NCBI GenBank assembly: GCA_019414465.1
Contig: DXLY01000008.1
Coordinates: 7,884 to 32,240, forward strand
From: Collinsella sp.
GTDB taxonomy: Bacteria; Actinomycetota; Coriobacteriia; Coriobacteriales; Coriobacteriaceae
Length of the DNA: 24,357 nt
Reading direction: 5' to 3'
Shown here: positions 14,720 through 22,604 of the stretch, one piece after another
Numbering within the stretch: the stretch's first letter is position 1
Layout: each line of letters begins with the position of its first letter
Program-made: the position numbers and the translations under genes
Notes under the pieces: generated by a model
The model's input: the letters and a program-made list of their open reading frames with translations, nothing else
Told to the model about the DNA's origin: nothing
Database searches by the model: none

Positions 14720-15547
14720 CTATTCGCCGAGCTTGGGGTGCAGCAGCGACGGCGCAGCGCCGAGCAGCATCTTGGTGTAGGGGTCCTGGGGATGCTGGAA
14801 GACCTGCTTGGCCTCGCCCTGCTCGACGATCTTGCCGCCATTCATAACGATGATGTCGTCAGAGATATAGCGGACCGTCTGGATGTCATGGCTGATGAAC
14901 ACCATGGCCAGGCCGAGCTCCTTCTTAAGGTCGGTCAGCAGGTTCAGAATCTGCGCGCGGACCGAAACGTCCAGAGCCGAGGTGGGCTCGTCGGCGATGA
15001 TGGCATCGGGGTTCAGCGACAGGGCACGGGCAATTGCGACGCGCTGGCGCTGGCCGCCCGAAAGCTGACCGGGAAGAACCTCGGCGGCGGAGCTGGGCAG
15101 ACCGGTGAGCTCCAGGAGCTCTTTGACGCGCTTCTCCTGCTCGGCCTCGGTACCCAGGTTGTGGACGCGCATGGGGTCGAGCAGTTGCTCGCGAACGACC
15201 ATGCGGGGGTTGAGCGCCGTGGCCGGGTTTTGAAACACGACCGAGATGACGCGACCCATGTGGCGACGGTCCTCGGCGGTACGTTTGGTAACGTCCTTGC
15301 CCTTAAAGTAGACCTTGCCGCTCGTGGGGGCCTGCAGGCCGCACATGACGTTGGCGGTGGTGGACTTACCGCAACCGGACTCGCCGACGATGCCGATCGT
15401 CTGACCGGGCATGAGCTTAATCGTTACACCCTGGACGGCGTGAACCAGGTTGGGGTGCAGAATCGAGCCGGTACGGGTCCTAAAGGTGACGTGGACGTCA
15501 TCAAGGAAGATGATCGGCTCGACGCCGTTGACTGCGGTCTCGCTCAT
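14720..15547 (-). CDS. Peptide/nickel-family ABC transporter ATPase (DppF/OppF type), probable sialic acid importer
   Basis: A 275-residue nucleotide-binding subunit. Walker A is GESGCGKS (55-62), the Q-loop VFQNP, the signature LSGGQ (162-166), Walker B IIADEP (Asp186, Glu187) and the switch His220. It ends shortly after the typical DPYTKMLLGAAPS motif and so lacks the C-terminal oligopeptide (oligo_HPY) extension with its cysteines. The start directly abuts the stop of the fused permease-ATPase and is driven by GGAGGTGAT, an excellent ribosome site. It should pair with the ATPase half of that fusion to power the transporter. Sialic acid as substrate is inferred from the nan genes downstream. 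Confidence 0.94.
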   Translation of the reverse strand: MSETAVNGVEPIIFLDDVHVTFRTRTGSILHPNLVHAVQGVTIKLMPGQTIGIVGESGCGKSTTANVMCGLQAPTSGKVYFKGKDVTKRTAEDRRHMGRVISVVFQNPATALNPRMVVREQLLDPMRVHNLGTEAEQEKRVKELLELTGLPSSAAEVLPGQLSGGQRQRVAIARALSLNPDAIIADEPTSALDVSVRAQILNLLTDLKKELGLAMVFISHDIQTVRYISDDIIVMNGGKIVEQGEAKQVFQHPQDPYTKMLLGAAPSLLHPKLGE

Positions 15548-17563
15548 CTACATCACCTCCGCGTGAGGGGTCAAACCATTTGCCTTGAGCACCTCGTCGG
15601 GGAGCTCGGAATAGAAGTGCTCGGTGCCGGGCACGCGCTTGAAGACCGGACGGGTGTCCAGGCCAATACGCGGATGGCTCGAGCGGGGCGCGAAGCGATC
15701 GCCCTTGGGGAAATCGCGCGGGCTCGGAACGGCGCCGGGCACCTGGTGCAGGCGGCCCGAACCGCTCTCGATGGACAGGACGGAACCCAGAAGGCCGCGG
15801 GTGTACTCGTGAATCGGGTTGGTGAGCAGCTCCTTGGTGGGCGCCTGCTCAATAACCTGGCCGGCGTACATAACCGTGATGTTGTGGGCGACCTCGGCAA
15901 CCAGCGCCAGGTCGTGCGAAACGAAGATCATGGCAAAGCCGAGCTTGGCCTGAAGGTCGTTGAGCAGCTTGATGACCTGCTTCTGGACCGTAACGTCCAG
16001 AGCGGTCGTGGGCTCGTCGCAGATAACCAGCTTGGGGTCGCGGGTAAGGGCCATAGCGATCAGAACGCGCTGACGCTGACCACCGGAAAGCTCGTGCGGA
16101 TAGCTCTCGAGCGTACGCTTGGGGTCGAGGCCCACGAGCTCCAGGAGTTCCTCGGCGCTACGGGTGCCGCCGCGCTTGGTGAGCTGCTTCATCTGGGCAG
16201 AGATGAGCATGGAGGGGTTGAGCGAGGACAGGGCGTCCTGATAGACCATGGCGATATCGGTACCGCGCAGGCCGAACCACTCCTTCTTGCTCATCTTGAG
16301 CAGGTCGCGGCCCTCCCAGAGAACCTCGCCGGAAAGATGCTCGTCATCGTCGGTCAGGCCCATGATGGCCAGCGTGGTGATGGACTTACCGCAGCCGGAC
16401 TCGCCTACCAGGCCCATGGTCTGGCCGGGACGGACGTCAAAGTTAACGTGGTCGACGACGTTGATATCACCGTGGTGCTCAAACTGGATGCAGAAATCGC
16501 GGACCGAAAGGATCGGCTCAACGGACTCATCGGGCACATGGCGGTCGTTACGCTTGAGCTCGACATCGCGCAGTGCGCCAAGACGGGCGGACAGGGACTG
16601 AGCCTGCTCCTTGTAGGCACGAACGGGGTCGGAAACCAGCAGGTCGGCCTCGCGGCGCTTGGAGGAATCGGTCGGATCCAGGGCGGCGGAGGGAGCAGCG
16701 GCCATGGCGTCGGTAATGCCCTCGGAGAGGATGTTGAGCGCCAGGCAGGTGATCATGATGGCCAGGCCCGGGAACAGTGCCTGCCACCAACGGCCAGCGA
16801 GCACGCCACCGCGTGCGTCGGCGAGAATGTTGCCCCAGGTAGCGGTGGGCTCCTGGATGCCGGCGCCGATGAAGGTCAGCGAGGCCTCGAAGATAATGGC
16901 GTCGGCGACCAGGGTAACGGTGAAGACCATAATCGGAGCGATGCAGTTACGCAGAACATGCTTGATCAGAATCCACGGAGCCTTGGCGCCGGACACGATG
17001 ACCGCGCGGACATAGTCCTCACCGTACTCGGACACGATGTTGGCGCGCACGATACGGGCGATCTGCGGGGTGTACATAAAGCCGATCGCAAAGATGATCG
17101 ACGGCACGGAATTGCCCAGGATGGAAACGAAAACGGCTGCGAGGGCGATACCCGGGATGGACATGATGATGTCCAGGATACGCATGATCGCCTCAGAGAT
17201 AGACTTGCGCGAAACCGCTGCAAGAGCGCCGACAACGGAACCACAGACCAAAGCCATGGCGGTAGCACCAAAGCCGATAATCAGCGAGTAACGTCCGCCG
17301 TAGAGCATGCGCGACAGAATGTCGCGACCCTTATCGTCGGTACCGAAGATAAATCCGTTGCCGGGAGCCTGGCGAGCCGTAAAGATCTCGACCGGGCTAT
17401 AGGGGGCAAGAAGGGGCGCCAAAATCGCAGTCAGGGCGACCAGCACCAGCACGACGGCGGCAATCTTAGAAGACAGCGTCATCTTCTTCCAGCCACCGAG
17501 CTTGAGCCCCTTGGAGGCAGCCTTCTCGAGCTGCTCGGTTTGCTTCTCTCGAATCTTTACCAT
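15548..17563 (-). CDS. Fused ABC transporter permease-ATPase (DppC-DppD fusion), probable sialic acid importer
   Basis: A 671-residue fusion. Residues 1-290 are a DppC/OppC permease: first helix near 32-53, FGTDDKGRDILSR, and the ATPase-docking EAA loop around 183-210 (YVRAVIVSGAKAPWILIKHVLRN). A hydrophilic linker (about 290-345) leads to an ATPase with GESGCGKS (387-394), LSGGQ (492-496), VICDEP (Glu517) and switch His550. The C-terminal oligo_HPY segment is recognisable (LHQVPGAVPSP...RFAPRSSHPR), but all of the cysteines that usually occupy it are absent. The same gene order with a fused subunit is known, from memory, in actinobacterial sialic acid importers (SiaEFGI in Corynebacterium glutamicum). 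It starts four bases after the permease stop and abuts the next ATPase gene. No frameshift is needed, so the fusion is genuine within this sequence. Confidence 0.94.
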   Translation of the reverse strand: MVKIREKQTEQLEKAASKGLKLGGWKKMTLSSKIAAVVLVLVALTAILAPLLAPYSPVEIFTARQAPGNGFIFGTDDKGRDILSRMLYGGRYSLIIGFGATAMALVCGSVVGALAAVSRKSISEAIMRILDIIMSIPGIALAAVFVSILGNSVPSIIFAIGFMYTPQIARIVRANIVSEYGEDYVRAVIVSGAKAPWILIKHVLRNCIAPIMVFTVTLVADAIIFEASLTFIGAGIQEPTATWGNILADARGGVLAGRWWQALFPGLAIMITCLALNILSEGITDAMAAAPSAALDPTDSSKRREADLLVSDPVRAYKEQAQSLSARLGALRDVELKRNDRHVPDESVEPILSVRDFCIQFEHHGDINVVDHVNFDVRPGQTMGLVGESGCGKSITTLAIMGLTDDDEHLSGEVLWEGRDLLKMSKKEWFGLRGTDIAMVYQDALSSLNPSMLISAQMKQLTKRGGTRSAEELLELVGLDPKRTLESYPHELSGGQRQRVLIAMALTRDPKLVICDEPTTALDVTVQKQVIKLLNDLQAKLGFAMIFVSHDLALVAEVAHNITVMYAGQVIEQAPTKELLTNPIHEYTRGLLGSVLSIESGSGRLHQVPGAVPSPRDFPKGDRFAPRSSHPRIGLDTRPVFKRVPGTEHFYSELPDEVLKANGLTPHAEVM

Positions 17564-17566
17564 AAT

Positions 17567-18523
17567 CTACACCGTCCTGATGCGCGGGTTGATGAGCAGG
17601 TAGAGCATGTCAACCACGATGTTGATGATGATGAAGGCAAGAGCAACGACGATAACGACGCCCTGAACCAGGTTCGCCTCGTTGCCCTGAACGCCCTGCA
17701 GAATCGCAGTGCCCATGCCGGGGAGGTTGAAGATAACCTCGATGACGACGGCGCCGCCCATGAGGTAGCCGATCTTAAGACCGAGGGTGGTGACCGGGGT
17801 GATCAGCGCATTGCGAAGAACGTTGATGCCGACGACGACCTTCTCGGGAACGCCGGCGCCACGAGCCATACGGACATAGTCCTTGTCGAGCTCCTCGACC
17901 ATGGCGGTACGCACGATACGAGTCATCTGGCCCGTCAGCGGAAATGCCAAGGCGATAGCGGGCATGATCATACGTCCCAGATAGCCAACCGGATTCGTGG
18001 TGAAGTGAGGCAGAGCACCCGATGCCGGGAGCACCTTAAGGTAGGAAGAGAACAGCAGGATCAACAGAACGGCAAGCCAGAACGACGGGGTTGCCAAGCC
18101 GGCGATGGAAAAGACGCGGATCACTTGGTCCGGCCATTTGTCGCGATACAGTGCCGCGATGACGCCGAGCAAAAACGAAACGACCGCACCGATGGCAAGA
18201 CCGATGAAGGTCAGCTGCATCGTGACGGGCAGGGCCGTGGAGATGCGCTTGGCAACGGAGTTGCGGGCAGCGCCGTAGGTACCCATGTCGCCATGAATCA
18301 AATCGCCCATATAGCGCACGTAGCGCACAGGCCAGGGGTCGTCCAGACCATACTTCTCATGGTACTCGGCGACCGCCTCGGGCGAGGCACCGTCACCCAA
18401 CGCCGTGTAGGCGGGGTCGGTCTTGGAGAACGACATAAGGAAGAACACCAGGACGGTGACGCCCAATGCCATGATCGGCAGCGCCACAAGACGCCTTCCA
18501 ATCAAACGTAGCAAGTTGTTCAC
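17567..18523 (-). CDS. Peptide/nickel-family ABC transporter permease (DppB type), probable sialic acid importer
   Basis: A 318-residue inner-membrane permease with about six helices. It has the DppB N-terminus (LLRLIGRRLVALPIMALGVTVLVFFLM), the periplasmic YGLDDPWPVRYVRYMGDLIHGDMG segment, and the EAA loop YVRMARGAGVPEKVVVGINVLRNALITPV that contacts the ATPase. The start is a GTG at 18523, chosen because GGGGAG lies about five bases upstream; the ORF continues 11 codons further only to a TTG without a ribosome site. It follows the binding-protein gene after a 155-base gap holding two hairpins, and precedes the fused subunit by three bases. Confidence 0.94.
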   Translation of the reverse strand: MNNLLRLIGRRLVALPIMALGVTVLVFFLMSFSKTDPAYTALGDGASPEAVAEYHEKYGLDDPWPVRYVRYMGDLIHGDMGTYGAARNSVAKRISTALPVTMQLTFIGLAIGAVVSFLLGVIAALYRDKWPDQVIRVFSIAGLATPSFWLAVLLILLFSSYLKVLPASGALPHFTTNPVGYLGRMIMPAIALAFPLTGQMTRIVRTAMVEELDKDYVRMARGAGVPEKVVVGINVLRNALITPVTTLGLKIGYLMGGAVVIEVIFNLPGMGTAILQGVQGNEANLVQGVVIVVALAFIIINIVVDMLYLLINPRIRTV

Positions 18524-18563
18524 GTTCTCTCCCCTTTCTTTTGTCGGTAGGACCAACTGGTAT

Positions 18564-18618
18564 ATGAGTACGGATACTCATTACAAGACCCGAGCGACAT
18601 CGTTGCCGCCCGGGTCTT
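18564..18618 (-). other. Two tandem hairpins between binding-protein and permease genes of the nan cluster
   Basis: First on the transcript is AAGACCCG/CGGGTCTT (18611-18618 with 18585-18592, long loop with an inner GCG/CGC pair), then ATGAGTA/TACTCAT (18575-18581 with 18564-18570, 4-base loop). Neither has a strong U-tract, although the first is followed by TTGTAAT. They probably lower transcription into the permease genes and stabilise the binding-protein message. Confidence 0.6.
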
Positions 18619-18678
18619 TGTTTCAACTATGAGGACGTTGCCTTACGACCGACGCCCCACATATGACTCAAGCGAGTC

Positions 18679-20292
18679 TTAGGCCTTGACGGTCGCGACG
18701 CCCCTGAAGGACATGCTCGTCGTGCCGATGCCCTTGAAGCCATCGAGGGCCTCGCCGTTGGGCGCAGTGGACGGATCGTCCCAGGAAGCGGAGACGGTCT
18801 TGACGTGGACAACGGGGTACAGAACGGCGTTGTCGGCGATGATGTCGAAGCACTCGTTCCACTTCTTCTGCTGCTCGTCGCCCTCGGCGGCAAGAGCCTC
18901 GTCCATGAGACCGTGGAGCTTCTGCCACTCAGCGGACTCCTTCCACGGGCAACGGGTCTGCATCCAGACGTTGTCGCCGTACCACCAGTTGAGCAGCAGG
19001 TCGGGGTCGGCGCCGAAGCAGGAAGGATCGCCAGGGGCAAGGAGGATATCGTAGGCCTCGCCGCCGTCGATGGCAGCGTAAGTGGCCGGCGAGGTATCGG
19101 TCTGGATGGTCACATCGAAGCCGAGAGCGTCGAGGTCGTTCTTGACCTGGGCGGCCATGCCCTTGATCTGCTCGTTGTCGGTGGTGCGCAGGGTGATGGC
19201 ACCCGGGGTGATGCCAGACTCCTCGATGAGCTTCTTAGCCTTCTTGGCGTCGGTCTTGTACACCGTGGAAGCCTCATGATAGTTGGTGAAGCTCTTGGGC
19301 AGGTAGCAGCTGGCAGCGGTGGCAAGGCCGGCGAAGGTGTTGCTGACCATCTTCTCGGTGTCGAGCGCATACATGACAGCCTGACGGACCTTGACGTTGT
19401 TCCAAGGCTCCTTGGCGACGTTGAACATGATGAAGCGGGTGCCGAAACCCTGAACGTTATCGATCTTGCAGCCGGCGTTCTCGAGCTGGTCGACGGCGTC
19501 AGCGGTAACGAGCTCCATAACGAGCGTGGAGCCCTCCTGCTGAGCGGTAACGCGAGCGGTGGGGTCGGTCAGGATGCTGTACTGGATCTTCTTATCCTCG
19601 GCAGCATACTCACCGTTGTACTCGGGGTTGGGAACCAGGGTGATCTCGGTATCGGAGATAGAGTCGTACATCCAGGGGCCGGAGCCGATCGGCTGCTTGG
19701 CGCGATCCTCCTCGGTCTGGGTGGCCGGGGTAACGCGGATGATGGCAAGACGATCCTTGAGCAGAGAGAAGTTGGGGACCTTGGTCTTGACCGTCACGGT
19801 GCTGGCGTCCTTAGCCTCGATGGACTCGAAGGGCTGGAAGAACGGAGCATAGGTAGCGGAAGCGGCGCAAGCGGTGTAGGAGGCAACGACATCGTCAGCG
19901 GTGACCTCGGTGCCATCGGAGAACTTGGCGCCCTTGCGGATGGTAACCTCGAAAGTGGTGTCGTCCACAGACTTGGGGTCGTCGGTGGCGAGCTCGTTGA
20001 AGGTGCTGTAGTCGTGGTAATCGATGCCGTAGAGGCCCTCGACGACGTGCCAGTTAGCACCCAGGCCCACAGCGGAGCCGGTGCTGGCGGGGTCGAAGCT
20101 GGACGGAGCGTAAGCGGAACCAGCGGTGATCACGCCGCCGCCACGGTTGGCGGAATCGGTGGAACCGGAAGCGGAACCCTCGTCGCTAGAGCTGCCACCG
20201 CAGCCGGTGAGACCAAGCCCTGCGACAGCAGCGACGCTGCCGGTGAGGCCGAGGAACGAACGCCTGGACATACCCTTGTTGATGATGGCCAT
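18679..20292 (-). CDS. ABC transporter substrate-binding lipoprotein (SBP_bac_5 family), probable sialic acid binder
   Basis: A 537-residue extracytoplasmic solute-binding protein and the first gene of the nan cluster. The leader carries SRRSFLG (residues 9-15, a good twin-arginine motif), a hydrophobic segment and a lipobox LTGC with Cys31, followed by a Gly/Ser-rich linker, so it is a Tat-type lipoprotein. The mature domain has the SBP_bac_5 pattern: FEVTIRKGAKFSDGTEVTADDVVASY near residues 105-130, FIMFNVAKEPWNNVKVRQAVMYALD, and YDILLAPGDPSCFGADPDLLLNWWYGDN. The start at 20292 has AGGAG five bases upstream. The family includes peptide, nickel and sialic acid (SatA/SiaE) binders; the neighbours favour sialic acid or a sialylated small molecule. 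Confidence 0.93.
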   Translation of the reverse strand: MAIINKGMSRRSFLGLTGSVAAVAGLGLTGCGGSSSDEGSASGSTDSANRGGGVITAGSAYAPSSFDPASTGSAVGLGANWHVVEGLYGIDYHDYSTFNELATDDPKSVDDTTFEVTIRKGAKFSDGTEVTADDVVASYTACAASATYAPFFQPFESIEAKDASTVTVKTKVPNFSLLKDRLAIIRVTPATQTEEDRAKQPIGSGPWMYDSISDTEITLVPNPEYNGEYAAEDKKIQYSILTDPTARVTAQQEGSTLVMELVTADAVDQLENAGCKIDNVQGFGTRFIMFNVAKEPWNNVKVRQAVMYALDTEKMVSNTFAGLATAASCYLPKSFTNYHEASTVYKTDAKKAKKLIEESGITPGAITLRTTDNEQIKGMAAQVKNDLDALGFDVTIQTDTSPATYAAIDGGEAYDILLAPGDPSCFGADPDLLLNWWYGDNVWMQTRCPWKESAEWQKLHGLMDEALAAEGDEQQKKWNECFDIIADNAVLYPVVHVKTVSASWDDPSTAPNGEALDGFKGIGTTSMSFRGVATVKA

Positions 20293-20345
20293 GTCTTCTC
20301 CTATCAATAGAGAATCTTACCCGGGAGCACCTAGACTTGCCCCCG

Positions 20346-20396
20346 CGCAACTTGCGGACGATATATACCTTACCTACCGACAAACCCAACTTGGGT
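20346..20396 (-). promoter_or_regulatory. Second promoter candidate flanked by two related palindromes
   Basis: ACCCAA-C-TTGGGT (20384-20396) and CGCAA-C-TTGCG (20346-20356) share the core CAACTTG and have centres 39 bases apart. Between them on the minus strand lies TATATA (20367-20362), 16 bases after TTGGGT (20389-20384), which would be a weak -35 inside the first palindrome. The pair could be operator sites for one regulator on either side of a start site. Promoter strength is uncertain. Confidence 0.35.
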
Positions 20397-20411
20397 GCCG
20401 CGCTCGGCGAC

Positions 20412-20492
20412 CGATACATACATACGCTTGAACGGTATTTACTACCGTTCACCGAATTCATTGACAAACGATTCGACAGACAGTATGTATCG
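20412..20492 (-). promoter_or_regulatory. Nested inverted repeats over the main promoter candidate of the nan cluster
   Basis: Inner dyad: GAACGGTA-TTTAC-TACCGTTC, perfect 8-base arms (20430-20437 and 20443-20450). Outer dyad: CGATACATAC (20412-20421) and GTATGTATCG (20483-20492), perfect 10-base arms around it. On the minus strand TTGTCA (20467-20462, 5/6 match) is followed after 17 bases by TAGTAA (20444-20439, 3/6), so the inner dyad covers the -10 region. This is the geometry of a repressor operator. The regulator gene is not in the window; no family can be assigned with confidence. Confidence 0.5.
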
Positions 20493-20552
20493 ACGAGGTG
20501 AGATATCAGTCTTCGTCAACCCGCAGGATAGCAGGGTTATTCACCATGGCTA

Positions 20553-20566
20553 GTCAAACGTTTTAG
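20553..20566. promoter_or_regulatory. CG-centred palindrome upstream of the nan cluster (LacI/cre-like)
   Basis: Contains the perfect 8-base palindrome AAACGTTT (20556-20563) within TCAAACGTTTTA. It resembles the core upstream of gap (minus strand AAAGCGTTTT) and the CG-centred operators of LacI/CcpA-type regulators. It lies about 90 bases upstream of the TTGTCA element. Short motif, so chance is a real alternative. Confidence 0.25.
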
Positions 20567-20602
20567 CGTTAATAAAACCCGAAATCAGCAGGTAATCGCC
20601 GC

Positions 20603-20632
20603 GAAATAAATGATTGAAAATCAGCCAATCAT
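20603..20632 (-). terminator. Weak terminator after uvrC
   Basis: Minus strand ATGATTG/CAATCAT (20626-20632 with 20610-20616, 9-base loop) followed by TTATTTC. AT-rich, short stem, 25 bases after the uvrC stop. It is the only terminator candidate between uvrC and the nan cluster. Confidence 0.45.
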
Positions 20633-20657
20633 GTATATCAGTTGTTTAGAAGCGCGT

Positions 20658-22604
20658 TTAGTTTTCGGAACGGCTGGCCGATGCTTGGGCGCGCTCGGCA
20701 TTCCATGCAACAAGTGCCTCGTGGACCGCTTTGGCGACATCGGCCGGAACGCCTCGAACTTCCGCAATCTCCTGCTCGCTTGCCGCGCGCAAACGCTTCA
20801 TCGAGCCAAAATGGCGCATAATGGCACGTTTTCTGGTGGGTCCCACGCCCGGAACGTCGTCAAGCACCGAAACCGTCATAGCCTTATCGCGCAACTCGCG
20901 ATGGAACGTAATCGCAAATCGGTGGGATTCATCGCGAACCTGCTTGATCAGATAAAGCGAAGCGGAGCCGGTCGGCAGCACGACGGGGGTCTCGTCCCAC
21001 GGCACGAAAACTTCCTCATCGGCCTTTGCCAAGCCACAAACTGGTATATCGAGGCCAAGCGCCTCAAGTTGCTTAATTGCAGCGGTCAATTGCGGTTTGC
21101 CGCCATCGACAACGAGCAAATCGGGGCGCGAGCCAAAGCGCTCGTCCGCCATGCGCTCGGGAGCATAGCGACGCCCCAGAACCTCGGACATCGATACGAA
21201 GTCGTTCGCCTCGTCCAATTCGGCCTGAATTTTAAAGCGACGATACTGGCCCTTGTCGGCACGGCCGTTGGTAAATACCACCATCGAAGCGACGGTAAAG
21301 GTGCCGTGCAACGTCGAGATATCGAAGCACTCGATGCGCAACGGCGGCGCAGGCAGCGCCAGCGCGCTTTCGAGCTCCAGGAGCGCCTGATTAGTGCGAT
21401 CGTCAGCATACCCCGTGCGCATCATGTAGCGCATGAGGGCATGGCGCGCATTTTTGGAAGCCATATCGAGCAGGCGGTGCTTTTCGCCGCGCTGCGGCCT
21501 ATGGAGATGGCAAGAGCGTTCGCGCTTGCCCGCAAGCCACTCCCCCAACGCTTCGGCGTCCTCAAGCTCGACAGAGAGATTGATCTCGGCTGGAATATCA
21601 GCCGTCTCGTCGTAATAGCGCTTAAGAAAGCCCGATTGAAGCTCTTCCTCGTCGACATCCAGGCCTTTATCGAGGATGAACTCACAAGTTCGAACCGTTC
21701 GGCCCTCGCGAACGACAAAGACACAGGCGGCAGAGATAGTCTCTTCGCGATAGAAGCCGATGACGTCGATATCGACGCTCGATGGAAAAACGACCTGTTG
21801 GCGATCGTCCAGGCCCCTAATGACTTCCAGGCGACGCTTGACGCGCGCCGCACGCTCAAAATCGAGCGTCTCGGCTGCCTCCGTCATCTCGGACGTAAGC
21901 TCGTCAACGACATCCTTGCGATGGCCCGACAAGAAACGTTCGACACGTTTGACGTTCTTGGCATAGTCGGCAGGGGAAATCGCGCCGATGCATGCGCCCG
22001 GCCCGCGCCCGACATGGTAGTCAAAGCAGGGACGCCCGTTTTGCGCGCAAATCATATTGACGATGTCTTCTTCGCCCTTATGAGATTCGACGATGCGGCG
22101 GCAGCGGCGCCATTCCGCACAGGATGCCGAGCAAATAGGAATAACCTTGCGTAGCGTATCGATGGTCTCACGCGCCGCACGGCTATCGGTATAGGGGCCA
22201 AAATAGCGCGTTCCCGGTTTATGACGCTCTCGCGTGTATTTAATAGCCGGAAACAAGTCGCTCTTGGTAATGGCGATAAAGGGATAGCTTTTATCGTCTT
22301 TGAGATCGACGTTAAAGTACGGATGGTACTGGCCAATCAGATTGCGCTCGAGCACCAATGCCTCGTGCTCGGTCTCCACCACGATATAGTCGAAGCTCGC
22401 CACCAGCTGCATCATGAGCGGGATCTTTTGACGCTCGTCCTGCAGCGTCACGTATTGACGCATACGGGCACGCAGGTTTTTTGCCTTGCCCACATAGATG
22501 ACATCACCCTTGGCATCTTTCCAAAGGTAGCAGCCGGGTTGCGTGGGAACGCGCGAAACCTGCTCGGCAAGTGTTGGAATGTTGTCGTGACCTGCCACGC
22601 GCAC
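20658..22604 (-). CDS. uvrC: Excinuclease ABC subunit C
   Basis: Makes both incisions in nucleotide excision repair after recruitment by UvrB. The 648 residues contain the GIY-YIG nuclease domain (GCY 24-26, YVG 37-39, KNLRARMRQY), a UVR domain that binds UvrB (about 233-268), the RNase H-like 5' nuclease domain (ECFDISTLHG...) and C-terminal helix-hairpin-helix motifs (DVPGVGPTRKRAI...; VRGVPADVA). The cysteine cluster region is unusual: C158, C193 and C205 match three of the four iron-sulphur ligands, but the third position is Gly201 (GRGPGAC), and about 20 extra residues with C162, C168 and C186 lie between C158 and C193. The start is a GTG right after the murJ stop; GTG at 22598 is equally possible. 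Confidence 0.96.
   Translation of the reverse strand: MRVAGHDNIPTLAEQVSRVPTQPGCYLWKDAKGDVIYVGKAKNLRARMRQYVTLQDERQKIPLMMQLVASFDYIVVETEHEALVLERNLIGQYHPYFNVDLKDDKSYPFIAITKSDLFPAIKYTRERHKPGTRYFGPYTDSRAARETIDTLRKVIPICSASCAEWRRCRRIVESHKGEEDIVNMICAQNGRPCFDYHVGRGPGACIGAISPADYAKNVKRVERFLSGHRKDVVDELTSEMTEAAETLDFERAARVKRRLEVIRGLDDRQQVVFPSSVDIDVIGFYREETISAACVFVVREGRTVRTCEFILDKGLDVDEEELQSGFLKRYYDETADIPAEINLSVELEDAEALGEWLAGKRERSCHLHRPQRGEKHRLLDMASKNARHALMRYMMRTGYADDRTNQALLELESALALPAPPLRIECFDISTLHGTFTVASMVVFTNGRADKGQYRRFKIQAELDEANDFVSMSEVLGRRYAPERMADERFGSRPDLLVVDGGKPQLTAAIKQLEALGLDIPVCGLAKADEEVFVPWDETPVVLPTGSASLYLIKQVRDESHRFAITFHRELRDKAMTVSVLDDVPGVGPTRKRAIMRHFGSMKRLRAASEQEIAEVRGVPADVAKAVHEALVAWNAERAQASASRSEN

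Noticed and set aside
14498..18511. A 1337-codon open frame on the + strand opposite the transporter genes
   Set aside because: It lies antisense to four well-supported genes, has no ribosome site or family motif, and is explained by the rarity of TTA, CTA and TCA codons in the real genes, which keeps the opposite frame free of stops. Similar long shadows lie opposite most genes here.
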